64,000 nt of DNA. Source: Volutella citrinella. Lineage: Eukaryota; Ascomycota; Sordariomycetes; Hypocreales; Nectriaceae. Below are positions 47,724 through 59,634 of this stretch, one piece after another (position 1 is the first letter of the stretch; each line of letters opens with the position of its first letter). The notes below the pieces were generated by a model. That model did no database searches. It was given only the letters and a program-made list of their open reading frames with translations, and was not told the DNA's origin. Where the stretch lies: positions 1,178,001-1,242,000 of the forward strand of contig JAWZSP010000004.1 of the NCBI GenBank assembly GCA_034401135.1. The letters are read 5' to 3'. Both the position numbers and the translations under genes were made by a program.

Positions 47724-50671
47724 TTAGTGGCCAAGGAGCTCCTGCTTAGGAGCCTCGCCATTTTCACCCACAGGGGTAGCATCCATTGTGTCCATCGTGG
47801 CCTCATCTTGTGATGATACACCCCGTTGATTTGGCATCCTGCCGTGCGACGCCATTTTATTTTGCGCCTCGTCCTCCAGTCTCTGTGCTTCTTCGTTTTC
47901 TCTCATCAGGGCTTCTTCTTGCTCCCGAAGAGCCTGTTGCTCCGCCTTCATCACATCGTCCATTCCAGACTGTGGAGGAGGGGGCGGAGGCGGAGGAGGG
48001 CTGGGGTCTTCTGACTCATCCTCCCTGAGCCGTTTCATCGTCGGACCATCCGAGAGTCTGGCTGACGGAGAGTCTGTGGCCTCTCCGTCTCGTTTTCGCT
48101 TTCGATGAGGACTTTCCGAGGATTCAGGCATGTCGTTGCCCGACAACATCACATCGTCTGCTTCTTCCGCTACAGTCACATCGTCCTTGGCGCCTGACGG
48201 CGGCGCAGAATCATCCTCGGGTTGGTTGATATGTGACCGAGGCGGGATGCCGTCTACACGAGAGTTCTCGCTTCCTGGCTGTTGCGCCTGTCGAGCAGCC
48301 TTCCGTTTCTGATGATCGTCGTACTTCTCTACTGCACGACTCAAAAAATCCTTGACGTACTTCTTCATCTTCAAGACCTGTTTTTCGCTGAGAGCCGCGC
48401 TAGGATCTCCAACTCGATTGTTCTTATAATCGGATGCCACGAGCTTCTTCGCGATATCTTTACCGAGACGCTTCAACTCTTCCTTGGGAAGTTGATTGTG
48501 GAATTTGTTGAGAACGGGTTTGATGTGCGGGAACAGCTGCCAGCTAGTCAGTTTGGCGCCATAAGACCACAAGGGTTTGGAAGCACATACCGTGTTCTCA
48601 TATATCTTCATCTGCTTCTCCATAGGCAGAGATCGCCATTTCTCCTTCTTGGAATCTGGGGCAGGTGTGTCTACAGTCTTCGGGGTCTGGGCTGAGGAGT
48701 GCTTGGGTGTGCCCTCTTTGGTCACTTTATCGATGACTTTTTGGATCATCAGCTGCTCCTGCATCGCCTTGGACGGGGCTTTCTGCGCAAACTCCGGGGC
48801 GGGCTGTGTCGGCCTTTGCCAGGTAGTGACCCCTCCCCGAGTCCAGAAGTAAGTGTTACCCGCAGGATCCTCAGCAGTCTCCCAGCCACGGGGTAGTGGT
48901 GCATCAAATCGCTGGCGCCGAGAACGAGAACCGTTGTGGAAGAAAGCATTGCCCCGTACTGGAACGCTGTTCCGGGGTCCTTTCGGGGCGTCGATTGTTT
49001 TGGGCGAGGCAGTCTTGGACGAAGGCTGTGCAGACTCATCATCCCGACCCTGTCCTCGACGCTCCTCAAACGAGTTGGTGTTGGGGGCAGATGGATCCAC
49101 CTTGCGCCGGCGAATACGATAGGCCATCTCCAACTTACTCCAGTCCTCGAGGAGTTGCTTAGACTTAGCCGAGACATCTTGATGCTCAGCATGAGTCAGG
49201 CCTTCGATGGTAGCCTCGATTTTAGAGTCCTGGATCTTGTTTCGTGTCAATCGGGGGAACTTGTCAAGAATCGACAACACCTGTAGGACCACATTGTGAT
49301 CCTCGATGAAGGTGTTCAGGGTGGTTTTGAGAATCTGATATGCATGCATACGCATCACACAGTGAACGACTCGCTCTTCGTCGCAAAGTTGGATCCGCTC
49401 CAGCAGCTTAACAGCGATCCACTTCTCCTTGCACTGCATGAGGGCGGCCATGACCTTCCGGGCATCATCCTCATCCAAACTACGAGGCTGTATGCTGTTA
49501 ACATACTCCTCGTCGTCCTCATCGGCCTTCTTCCTCTTTGGCCTTTTCGCGACAGTCGTGTCCCAGCCTTCGGCGTCATCGATACCCAGAGCTTCAATAG
49601 TGGCGGCAGGGAGTTTCGTGGCACGCTCAGTCTGGGTTTTACCACCAATAAAACCCACGCAGTTGGGTTCTCCGCAATAGCAGGGCTGGGGATCGGCCCC
49701 GTATCTGTCAACGTTGTAGTTGAAGACCAGCTCCTCGCCCGGCTGAATCTTCCGTGATGCGAAGATGCCCATACGTAGCTTGTCACCAACCACCCACTTG
49801 TCCACATAGCAGTTCGGGTTGCATGAGTGGTTGCAGAAACGACCCAGGTTGCCCTTCTTTGTCGCATCAACAAACTCGCTCTTGTTCAGCGACATGAAGT
49901 AAAAGTGCTTGATGCCTTCATCGTCATACTGAAGCATCCTCCGGCGAAAAGTGGGCTCGTTTATGACCTCACCAATGTACTCGAATACAAAGTCGTTTGC
50001 ATGAAGCTCAGAATTGGTGCGCAGGCCATAGCCCTTTTTCTCCGTCTTGATGACTGAAACATCAGCATATTGCTTGCGTTGGAAGCGCTGGTTCTGACAG
50101 CCGCCCCCGCAATTTCCGGCATTGCCACCGCACTCCATTTTGGTCGCTCGGTTGATACAATCGGAATCTTCACCGCAGGCGAAATTTTCGCCGTCGCCTA
50201 GAAATCTGTTAGCCGGGGTGCCAAGGAGAGGCCAAAAAGGCCACACTACGCTCGCGCGTAGCTACTGGGGTACCTACGCCACTCTTCTCGGCATTCACAG
50301 TCCAGGGCATCGTTGTCAGTTGAACCCAGGTGCTTCGAGCCATATAGACAGTCGGGTATGATCTGAAAGGCTTTGTAGGATTCAGAAGTGACATCGGGCA
50401 GGTGGTTGTAAAGACTAGGCTCGCGACCAGCTGCCAGCTTCTGAGATGCCTTTCGAGACAACCTGGACCTCGTCGAGTTGGGAGTCTCTGTGCTGCCGCT
50501 GCGTGATTTTAGGCCATCCTGGGAGGGAGCGGGGGATCGTGAGCCGTCCTTGCTGTCGTTGGGCGTTGGGATTGAAGCGCTCCTCTCCTTCTTCACGCGA
50601 GTGCCGTTCGCAAGGCTCTCTTCGAGCTTGACTTCCCCCATTGTGCTGGTCGTGCGCTCGTCATCCTCCAT
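47724..50671 (-). CDS. set2: histone H3-K36 methyltransferase Set2
   Basis: Three exons (50671-50278, 50197-48591, 48536-47724) encode 937 residues. In order: AWS cysteines (about 119-172; [20 protein letters not shown]), SET domain (about 173-290) with [12 protein letters not shown] and [13 protein letters not shown], and post-[14 protein letters not shown]. Then a Set2-specific helical region, a WW domain at about 565-594 ([19 protein letters not shown]), and a C-terminal SRI domain (about 652-740; [13 protein letters not shown]) that binds the phosphorylated RNA polymerase II tail. A run of nine prolines lies near 850. Set2 co-transcriptionally methylates H3K36. The second intron (54 nt, donor GTATGT, CTGAC branch) interrupts the SRI domain and is open in frame. 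The start is the first ATG of the frame; 96 further open codons upstream lack an ATG. Confidence 0.96.
48537..48590 (-). other. set2: 54-nt in-frame intron inside the Set2 SRI domain
   Basis: The donor ACG|GTATGT and acceptor CTGGCAG|CTG restore KIYENTLFPHIK, the conserved SRI sequence. The intron length is divisible by three and has no stop, so retention would insert 18 residues. Confidence 0.85.
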
Positions 50672-53600
50672 CAGATCATTAGGGGCATGAGCCAGGCGAG
50701 AGCGCGTTGCTGACCTCGGGCAGTGTTCGGGGGGGCAGGCGAGGGTTGGCTGGTGGGTGTGGTGGAAGAGTAGGAAAGCAGCAGAGAGAGCGGCTATTCC
50801 GAGGGCGAAGGGAGCGTGGAGCGTGGCGCGTTGTGGAGCGAAGAACCATGCATGTGGGAGGGACGGGGCGAATGGCAGCGTTCGGGCAAGGAGAGTCGAG
50901 AGAATTGGACCGACAGGAAGGCAAGGTGGGAGGCAATGGATAGCGCCTAGTGTCCGCAAGTCGAGAAGGGGTGAACAGAGCGCGATGCCAGCCTGGAAAG
51001 TGGCCTTGAACCTTTCTCTGCAGAGTCGAAAGAGGCATGTTCCAATGTAGGCCGGAATTTCTTAGACCCGGCCGCCTGTCGCGACGGATGCCAGCCAGGG
51101 CCAACCAACCACTCTCTCTGCCTCGCACCTTCCTGGTCCGATCGATGCACTAATAGCGCAACAGGCGCGCCAGATTCCTAGAATGCGCCACAATTTCCCC
51201 GGATTCTAACCACAATGCGCTGTTCTGTCACCGTGGCCTGGCAAGCGCCTCCAGCCAATAATGGCAATTGGTCAGCGAGGGCAAACCTGGTCGAGGGCCA
51301 GGCAAGCCCTGTGAGGCTCATATTTGGTCTGCAGAGAATTGATCCCCTCACTCATGGGCGAGAGACGTCATCTCTTATTAGCCACTTGCTCGAGACCTTC
51401 GGGCAATGCTTTAATTTGTTCGCTACTCCATTTTCTTAGAAAGCAGATGCACAGGCGACGCGCATTGGGACTTGATGCATTTGGCCTCCTACCCTAAGGT
51501 TGCACATAATCTAACTCAGGAGTTCAAATCCTGAGATTTCCTGATAATTGATTGTTCATCTTGATCTAGTATTCGGCTTATTTTGGCTTGACTGCTTACT
51601 TACTGGGCTAGTCGTGGGGTTGTGGCATTCAACGCGCCTCTTTTGGAAATTATCATTTTGATCCGAGTCCTCCGCACCAAGTCGTGACTACTAGGGCGAC
51701 ATACCCTCCACGGGCGGATACCTTACCCGGCTTCATTCTTGCCACTAGATGGGCAAGGGCTCAAGCTATGCACAGGGCCGCTTGGCGGTTCCCGGGTTAA
51801 CTAGCACAGGATCCTAGTTTCGCGATGTGGCAGTGGGAGGGTTTGGCGGTGACGGGATCCTGCTTGGTCACCCAAGCCCTCAAAATGACTGCCAGCAAGC
51901 AACATCAAGACTCGCTCTTCCAACCGAAAAATAAGGCGAGGAGGCCATTCTGTACTTTCCCAGATACAGTAGCACTGCCCCGAGCAGCACCATCTTTCAG
52001 GTTGATGTGCTGCCCAAGTCGGAGCGGCCGAGATGGCAGGAGTCGCGGGACTGACGTGTTGTACATGAGTGGGTCCCAGTCGGAACCTGCCAGCTCATTG
52101 TGCATGCAAGTAAGTGCAAACGGCGGCGATATCTCTGAAAAGGACCAGTGCCTTAGGAGCATCGGGCCTTCCCTCTTATAAAAAGGCGGTCGACGTCAGG
52201 TTGCTACCGCATTGATTTCACTGCTCCCTGAAATCCAAGTTTTTCAATTCCCCCTATCTACAGTCCGACCATGGGCGCCCTCGCGGAAGATCTGCGCACA
52301 CTCGCCTCAGCCGTCGGCACCTGACTGGGCTGCGCGGCCTCTCCCGCCCTGCTGCGTTATGAACCAGTGGACTGTGCTGAGGCCGCAATGCGACAGGTCA
52401 AACGAATTCCAAAGTCAGCCAGAGGCCGTCTGATTGGCGAGCCCTGAGCTAATGATTGCTATGCGCCAGCCCACCAAGACTGAACACCGAATACATGACC
52501 AGCAAATCTAGGAACGGCAAAGTGTCAGCGGGCCAATGGCGAGAGGCCCCCGACAGCATTTCGATGCGGTCACGCCGCGTCGCACCGGCAAATTTATTAG
52601 GGGACCCTTTTCCCTTTCGGATGGTGGATGAAATGGGCCGCTTCGGGATGTCTCGAGGCCAACACGCCGCCAGCCGAATGGCGCCTGATGGGCGCTGACA
52701 ACGCTTTTGCCAGGCGAGGTGGCACCAAGATGACCCATTTCAGTGCGGACCATCCACACCAGCGCCATATCAGGATTTTGATGCGCCGGCTGCTGCAAGT
52801 ACGTGGGCATGTGAGATGATCGAGGCTCGGGCAACACACCCTCAAGCCCATCTGCAGTTGACAGGGCGAGTCAGGCGGTCTCAGGTGCAGGTTGGATTGG
52901 TGGATGGATACCTCGCGACCCGTCTTGATGCATCTGCAAGACAGTCTATTCGCCGGTGGGTGGCCAGAGGTAACTTCACGGTTTGCCCATGCTGCCTACC
53001 CGGTCCGCCATGGCCAATGCGCTGCGCATATCTGTGCTCTGCGTCGTGCATCGTGTCGGTCGGTGATGGATGGGCTGATGCTCAAGTATTGACTGATCTC
53101 ACTACCACAGCGCATCCTAACAAATCGGGAGCCAAGAGCTAATACGACAGGATAGCGGCCAAGGGGCAATCCTAACTTGGGCGGAGGTTGACGAGGCGCC
53201 TCACACATTGTACCATCAGCGGCATATTAATCAGCTCCAACATCCCACGCGCCACACCGGGACGCGACTGGCTGGTTTCTTGGGCTGTCGGACAGACTGG
53301 CTTTCAATGGTGTGACGGCTCGCTCTCGAACTTAGGGAGGGAGCTCCCTGTCAAAGAGGTACCGGATCGCATCTCGCACAGCAGCACAGCGCCCATCTAG
53401 CGACTAGGGAGTACCGTGCCAGGGTGGGTGCTACGATAGCCATATGCACCTGTCACTCAGTGGACGAGCTCCACGACGCCGAGGAAACAAGTCTACAACA
53501 GCGTCTACACCAACGAGAGGCCGCCCTGCTCTGCTGAGCCCTACGATGGCGCAGCGGCCCTACAAGATCTGTCTCCTTGTCCGTCGAGGCCTGGCCATGC

Positions 53601-54529
53601 CATTGTGCCTTCCCCCGCCTGATTATGACGGCGCATTCTCATTAGCATCAATCTCTTGGGTCCCTGGCCACCTCGCGACCAGCGATATTCCTCTCCAGGC
53701 ATAGCAACGCAAACATTGTCTAGTCTCCGGCTGGATCGCCAACTGGCTGGGCGTTTCGTTTCCCCAATCCCAGCTCCTTGAACGCTACGCTATTTTCAGC
53801 GGCTGCGAGACGTCCACCTTCGCACCCCTGAGAGTGTGTGTCTCGAACGCCGTTGCAACTGGCCAAGAATTGACTTGGGTCCCTTGCTTGGTTGGTCTCC
53901 AGGCCTGCCCACGGCTCAAGCTCCGTGGCCAAGCTAGGCTGCGGCCAACGGGATTCTCTTCTCTCACTGCCTACCTACCCCAGCCACGCGCAACCGTCGC
54001 AACCGACCGCCGACGAGAAGGTCTCGAGGCTGTCTTTCTGTTTGCCACATATGACGCCTCAGCTTTTGATTCCTTCACCATACCTGCGTCTGCCCCAACG
54101 GTCGCCTCTGGAGACACGCGTGAGCGTGCTTCTGCCGCGCGCCTTTGGCAACAAAGCTGTCAGCGAAGCACTGTTGCGCGTTGGCCTTCTTCCCCTCTAG
54201 GCTGGTGTTTTTGGCGTTGGTTTCCTCTTTGCCTCGCCCCTCCACCATCAGCCTCACCTCTCCTGGCAACGATTTGCCTCCAGCTTCACGCCCCATCCTC
54301 GATTCCGCATCACAAACTTCGGCGACCTTCTCTGTCCGGACCGATTTTTAGCGGTTCAAGGACCGACCACTCTATGCGGCGTTCGACACATTCGCTTCTT
54401 CTTCCCACATCAGACCTGAACACGGCGCAAATGCCTGGTCGTGGACCCCACCGGTTCCCTCCCTTTCGCTTCTTCCCTCGACCACTCTTTACAGTTCTGT
54501 TACCAGCCAACTAGCCTGGCCGGCTCCCT
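50672..54529. other. 3.9 kb divergent intergenic region
   Basis: It separates set2 from the AT-hook-like gene. A strong TATA-like element is at 52177-52183. The last ~500 bp before 54530 are pyrimidine-rich, as in a fungal leader. Open frames in it (for example 53834-54514, +) have no domains. Confidence 0.45.
52174..52323 (+). promoter_or_regulatory. orphan TATA-box promoter with a 17-codon ORF
   Basis: CTCTTATAAAAAGG is followed about 90 bp later by GACCATGG, a good fungal start context. The ATG at 52271 opens only 17 codons before TGA. It looks like a core promoter without a recognisable downstream gene; it may drive a non-coding transcript or be a relic. Confidence 0.3.
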
Positions 54530-55602
54530 ATGGAAACCATGGCCGTACCTTTCACGGATGAGGAGAAGGTAGGGCTGCCCGCGTTCCGGTGCCCCTCACT
54601 ATCTGTTGTATCTTAACCGTTTACCAATAGCGCTTCATCCTCGGCGAGATGATTAAGACGAGCCAGCTTGATATAGAATCGTTGAGCCGCTTCATCATGG
54701 CGAGCGGAATCGAGCCAAACTGGATGCATATGCAACTCCCTACTGGTAATGACTCTGAGATCATAACCCAAATCGAGAAGCCTAACGTGGTTACTAGGCC
54801 GGACCATGATGCAGTGCATGCAGGCATCCGAACACATGTACATGGAACGACGTGATTCAGCAAAACGGAAGCACTCGGATGACATGGGCGAATATTCAAA
54901 CAAGAAAATGGTATTTCAGAGAATGTCGGGATCGCCCGCCGCCCCAGCCAGCGTTCAAGTTGCAGCGCCCGCCCATGTTGCAATTCTCCCACGCCCCACG
55001 AGCCGCTCTGCCGATGTGACTCTAGTTCCAGCTCTATCTCCGGCACCTGCGCCTGCGCCAGCGCCAAATGTGCCAAAGAAAAAGGGTCGACCTTCACGAG
55101 CAGACAAGGCAAAAAATCTCCGCCCAATTCTCCCCCAGGCCATCGCCCTGTCGGACCAAACCGATTCTCGCCGGCCCAACGATCGATTTTGCCTGCCAAA
55201 AGCCCGAACCAGACCCCAGCAGCACCCCCACCCATTGCGAACTCTTACAGTACGAACCAAGAGCAGGGTGTGCTTCGGAGAAGTGCACGCAACGCCGATG
55301 GTCAGGCGGATGACGCTGCTCGTCCGGTAAGGAAAACACATTGCCGCTGGGTAGCTGAAGTCAAACTAACTATCTACGTGATCTAGCGGGTGATTGCTGA
55401 AGGTCCTCCCAACCAGCTGCCACCAGTTCGCTCCATGTCGGCCCTACCAGGGCTCAACTCCCTCGAGTCCGATTTAAGGACCGATATCGTGCCTCGTGGT
55501 TCGACTGACGAATTCACAACCCTTCCACCTATTATCGACAGAGGGGCCCGAATTCCCAGCCTTGCTTCACACCGTGCGGATAACTCAACTCCGGTGAGCT
55601 AG
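54530..55602 (+). CDS. AT-hook-like protein with an apparent -1 frameshift
   Basis: Four exons: 54530-54568, 54631-54745, 54798-55326, 55387-55602. The N-terminus is FTDEEKRFILGEMIKTSQLD...LSRFIMASGIEPNWMHMQLP, a compact helical block of about 50 residues. Then comes TGRTMMQCMQASEHMYMERR and a disordered tail. VPKKKGRPSRADKAK (near residue 105) is an AT-hook-like DNA-binding motif. Directly after it the frame must shift by -1 at an A6 run (55111-55116) to continue into a proline-rich segment, NSYSTNQEQGVLRRSARNAD and the last exon. Without the shift translation runs to 55330 in an unlike frame that misses the GTAAGG splice site in phase. Exon lengths sum to 3n+2, exactly what one missing base or a -1 event predicts; the result would be about 299 residues. 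Function unknown, probably nuclear. Confidence 0.7.
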
Positions 55603-56269
55603 GAGTTGAACCATGGGCGCCCCTGGATGAGTATTTTTGTCGTTTGGGATCAGGTATTTGCGATGCGACTACTTTTTGCGAATGGCATATGAATGACTAG
55701 TGATACAACATGGGCTGCATTTACTTCCTTTTCCTGATGCGGCTCAACTACGTTCGATATAATAAGCATGCCTGTAATGCTACACGACGGTCAAGTTATT
55801 ACGATTCGGAGACTTGGATATACCGGCTTGGTGGATTCAAACTGTATTTGACTACACGGATGGGCGCTGCGGCAGCATTGTCTTGGATGGCGAGGTTACT
55901 GTCTTTTGGTTATGATGGTGTTCCCTGGAGGAACACTTGCATTTTTTCTTTTGACGAAGGCTTTGCATTGCGGCGGAAAGAAAACAGCACAGTGGGTGTA
56001 CACAGGCCATAGAAACTATTACAGCTGCCGGCTGTGGGGGTTTAGAAGAAGAAGCAAGCCATCTATTCCTGTTGCATTCTTCATCTTTGCTTGTCCTTTT
56101 ACTTCTAATCTCGGAGTCAATATACTTGTGCACTTGCGAAGGGGATATTGATGAAAGTTTCGTGTAATCTCATTTCCCTCTGCTATTTAGACCAAATGGT
56201 TTTGCCAATGAACCCCATGCTGACTCCAATAATTCGCATTTTGCATTACCCTAATCGTTGAACCTTTCA
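55603..56269. other. convergent spacer
   Basis: 3' flanks of the AT-hook-like gene and of the aminotransferase gene. No coding signal. Confidence 0.55.
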
Positions 56270-57837
56270 TTAAGCCTTGACAAGCTTCTCCAGAGTCTCG
56301 AGGAGAATGTCGGCATGCTTCTCCTGGAAGATCAACATGGGACGCAAGCGCACGGCAGCGGCGCCGCTTCCACCAATGTTGACACCGAGCGTCTTGGCCT
56401 TGACGAGCAGCTGATCGCGGTTGGGGTTGTCAAAGGCGATGAAGGTGCCCTGGCCCTTGCCACGGAGGTTCTCAAACTGGCCGGGGTACTTGCGAGCCAG
56501 CCCCTGGAGCTCGCGGAAGAGGTAGTCTCCGACCTTGGCGGTGTTGTTGACGAGATCGAGGCGCTCAATCTCGTTGATGATGGCGCGGAAGAGCAGGCCG
56601 CGGACGGGGTCGCCCATCCAGGTATTGAACTGGCGGTAGGGCTTGTTGGGCCGCAGATCGGGGTTGCCGTAGTAGAAGCCGGCCGCCTGAGCCTTCTTGG
56701 AGAAGGTCACCATGTCCGGGGGGTCCTGGAGGTTCCAGTGGTCGTGAGCCCAGAACTTGCCGGTGGCACCGACGCCGGTCTGAACCTCGTCGACGATGAG
56801 GAGCACGTTGTGCTTCCTGGTCAGGGCTCGGAGCTTGCAGAAGAAGTCGGGAGAGGCGTGGTTATCGCCGCCCTCGCTCTGGATAGGCTCGACGACGACG
56901 GCAGCCGGAGGGTGGTGCCAGGTCTTGATGAGGTGCTCGACCTCGTCCAGGCTTTCCTGCTCGGCCCGGGCATTCTCCTCGGCATGCTCCTCCAGGGGAT
57001 ACTTGAGGATGGGGAAGGTGGCCTGGGGCCAGTCAAAGGCGGGGATATCGATCTTGTGGATGGCTTTGGAGCGGGTTGTGGAGAGCGAGCCGAAGAGTCG
57101 GCCGTGGAAGCCCGTCTTGAAGGACAGGATAGAGAGCTGGGCGGCTCCAGGGGCCTCGTTCCGCATGGCAGAGTCGAGCTCCTGCTGGGTGAAATCGACA
57201 TCGCGGCCACCACGCTCCTGCTGGCGGCGGTACATGAAGGCAGCCTTGTAGGCGGTCTCGTTGGCATCGGAGCCGGCCATGGCGGTGAAGACGTGGTTGA
57301 GGCCGCGGGGGGCGGCCTTGAGGAGTCCAGACTTGAGGACGGAGGCCCAATCGTGCGAGGGGAAGCTGCCGAGGGCGGGTCGGTTGACGATGGCATTCAC
57401 CATGTCGGGGGTGGACGCCTCCTTGATCAGGGTAGGGTTATTGTATCCGACGGGAATGGAGGCAATCTGGGCGAAGCTGGACGCAAGGTGTTAGCATCGA
57501 GTGCCGGCCAGGAGAGAGGGGAGAGGGAAGAGGGAAGAGAGGGGACTCACACATCCAGCAGCTGGTTGCCATCGGGATCGACAATGTAGTTGCCGACGCT
57601 CTTGGTGTAGTCGGCGAGGAAGTTCATGTTGCGGGTGTCGAATACCTCGGTGAGCTCATCGATACACTGCTTGCTCTTGGGGCCTGGGATGGCCGTCTTG
57701 ACCGAGGGCCTCTCGGGCTCGTTGGGGAAAAAGGAAGCGACTCGGAGAGCGCGCGAGGTGGCAAAGGCGCGCCGGGCAGCCAGGGCGTTGGGGCAGGTGA
57801 CGGAGCGCATGCCCCTGCCAGCGCGAAGGGCCGACAT
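56270..57837 (-). CDS. gatA: 4-aminobutyrate aminotransferase, mitochondrial type
   Basis: Two exons (57837-57551 and 57476-56270; 74-nt intron) encode 497 residues. It converts GABA and 2-oxoglutarate to succinic semialdehyde and glutamate, the entry to the GABA shunt. The class-III aminotransferase fold shows in NETAYKAAFMYRRQQ, LSFKTGFHGRLFGS, VVEPIQSEGGDNHASPDFF, LIVDEVQTGVGATGKFWAHD and the PLP-lysine motif VTFSKKAQAAGFYYGN. The first ~40 residues are rich in Arg, Ala and Ser and nearly free of acidic residues (RRAFATSRALRVASFF), like a mitochondrial presequence. Length matches Aspergillus GatA. A 443-codon frame on the opposite strand is a composition artefact. Confidence 0.95.
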
Positions 57838-59634
57838 TGCAGATGATTATGTGGTGTTGCGTATTATCAATTGACCTAGCCACAAGCTTGGTGTTAGCGA
57901 GAGCTTGCATGACGGCGGATAGATGGAGACTGCTGAGGAAGGGTAGGCGAGGGTCGTGACGATGAGGAATGGCGACAAGAACTTGGGGTGGGCATTACCG
58001 CCGCCTCCATCGCTCCTACCACCTCCGTCACAACACAGCTCTCCAACTCCTCCAACACCACTCACTCACTCACCTTGGGATTTTGCTTCTCGCAACACAA
58101 ACTCTGGAAGGCTGACCAGCTGTCGCCTGTCACGAAGGGGAGGGAGGTCATGGGCCTCTTATACCAGCGCCACATCCGCAGGGTTGCTGCTAGAGCTTCT
58201 GGTGGCCCCTCTCCATTTGCCTTTCGGCCTTGTCTTAGAAGCCTCTGCTCGTCTCCCACAATCTTTTGCGCCGCCGCCTCCCCCCTCCCTCCCCCGTCAC
58301 GCCTCCACTTGGCTCGGTCAAGACCCCTCCTTGTCTTCCAGCCGCCGCTAATGCCATGCGGGGTGAAGGAGAGGCGCGTGGCATGCCCTTGCCGTCATCG
58401 CAGCTCTTCACCGTACGCACACCTACCTTGCCTGTGCCGATGTACCGGCCGATTGCCCCCATCACTTCACAAACCTTGTGCGTGATTGTCATGATGTCTG
58501 CGTTCATCAAAGCCAATTGGGGTGGCGACATCACCATTTGGTTGATACATTCTTCTTGAGAGGAAACTGGGAGGAAACAGCAGACAGGGCGTGCGGTGCA
58601 TAGAGGAATTGAGGCTTCAACCCCACCTTGTCTCAAAGAGCCAACGACCAGAGACAATCACGCCTTCCAAGATTGCTTGATGACCTCGTCGTGACGCCTC
58701 GTCGAAGCGATAGGGCCGGGGGGTTCTGCCCAATCACCACCTATCGCCCCAGAAGATGTGGTAATTGGCCCTCGCCATGGGCCCAAGCACGGCAAGCTAT
58801 CCCTGCACGATCTGGCTTCGGCTCTGATATCAGATAGCAGGACAACAAACTGGGGTAAGTGTGCCGGGATTTCTGGACTGTGGGTTCGTGTGCGCCCTCC
58901 AGCTACCAGCCTGCCACTTTGGCAACACCTCACCACTTGATCAATTTGCCGGTTCTTATCAGCCCCCCCGGCCCGGTCCCGGTCCCATCAAAACTCCATC
59001 GGGACCTGAAAACGTCTCCGTTGATCGGCCTGGGCACCGCCATATGTCACATTCGAATCTCCTCTCGTCACGGGGCGCACCCATGAATCGCGCTGAAGTT
59101 GGCATGGCGGGGAACCAGGCCCCAGTCTTGTTGCAATCTGGCTGCACTGGGAAGGCAGATTGAGAACCGCAGGCTTGGACTGTTCCGCTTGTCATGTCAC
59201 TGACCCGCTCATATGACATCTCAACCAGCCCTCATCTCCTCCTCCCAGCAAAGAGTGCCAACGAGGTTGCAGCGCAAACGCTCTTCATAGTTGTCAACTT
59301 GGGGACACGTTGTTCATCCAAGACAGACACACATCAATATGATTTCCAATACACACGTAGGAGCCCAGAGGCTTCATATCCCGACACAAACTAACCTGAT
59401 GCGCCAGTCCCCAATCCATGCTAAGCTATGGAGGGCAACTCTAATGCTCGATGACACTGCTGATGCTGATGCTGATGCCCAATGCAAATGCAAATACGCC
59501 CCATTAATCCATCTCCAAGCGCTCCTCTTCTGAAGAAGGCCCCCATCTTAATTTCCGTTGCTCGCGTCATCATCGCCTCCGTCCACAAGCAGACCGAGCC
59601 GTCATAGCCACCTTCACCATCGAGTCTCCGTGAC
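57838..59634. other. upstream region of the aminotransferase gene and 3' flank of the CLC gene
   Basis: This 1.8 kb region holds the gatA promoter and leader, with C/T-rich tracts near 58000-58330 on the plus strand. No supported gene. Confidence 0.5.

Noticed and set aside
51440..51540. tRNA-like T-arm (CAGGA-GTTCAAA-TCCTG)
   Set aside because: The 5-bp stem and 7-nt loop fit a T-arm, but no matching acceptor stem, D-arm or anticodon arm could be found upstream.
53834..54514. 226-codon frame upstream of the AT-hook-like gene
   Set aside because: It is pyrimidine-rich leader-like DNA with Ser/Pro/Leu-rich translation and no conserved features; the real start at 54530 follows it.
56258..57589. 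443-codon plus-strand frame opposite the GABA aminotransferase
   Set aside because: It is a shadow of strong third-position GC bias in the real gene. The opposite strand has a complete, well-conserved aminotransferase.
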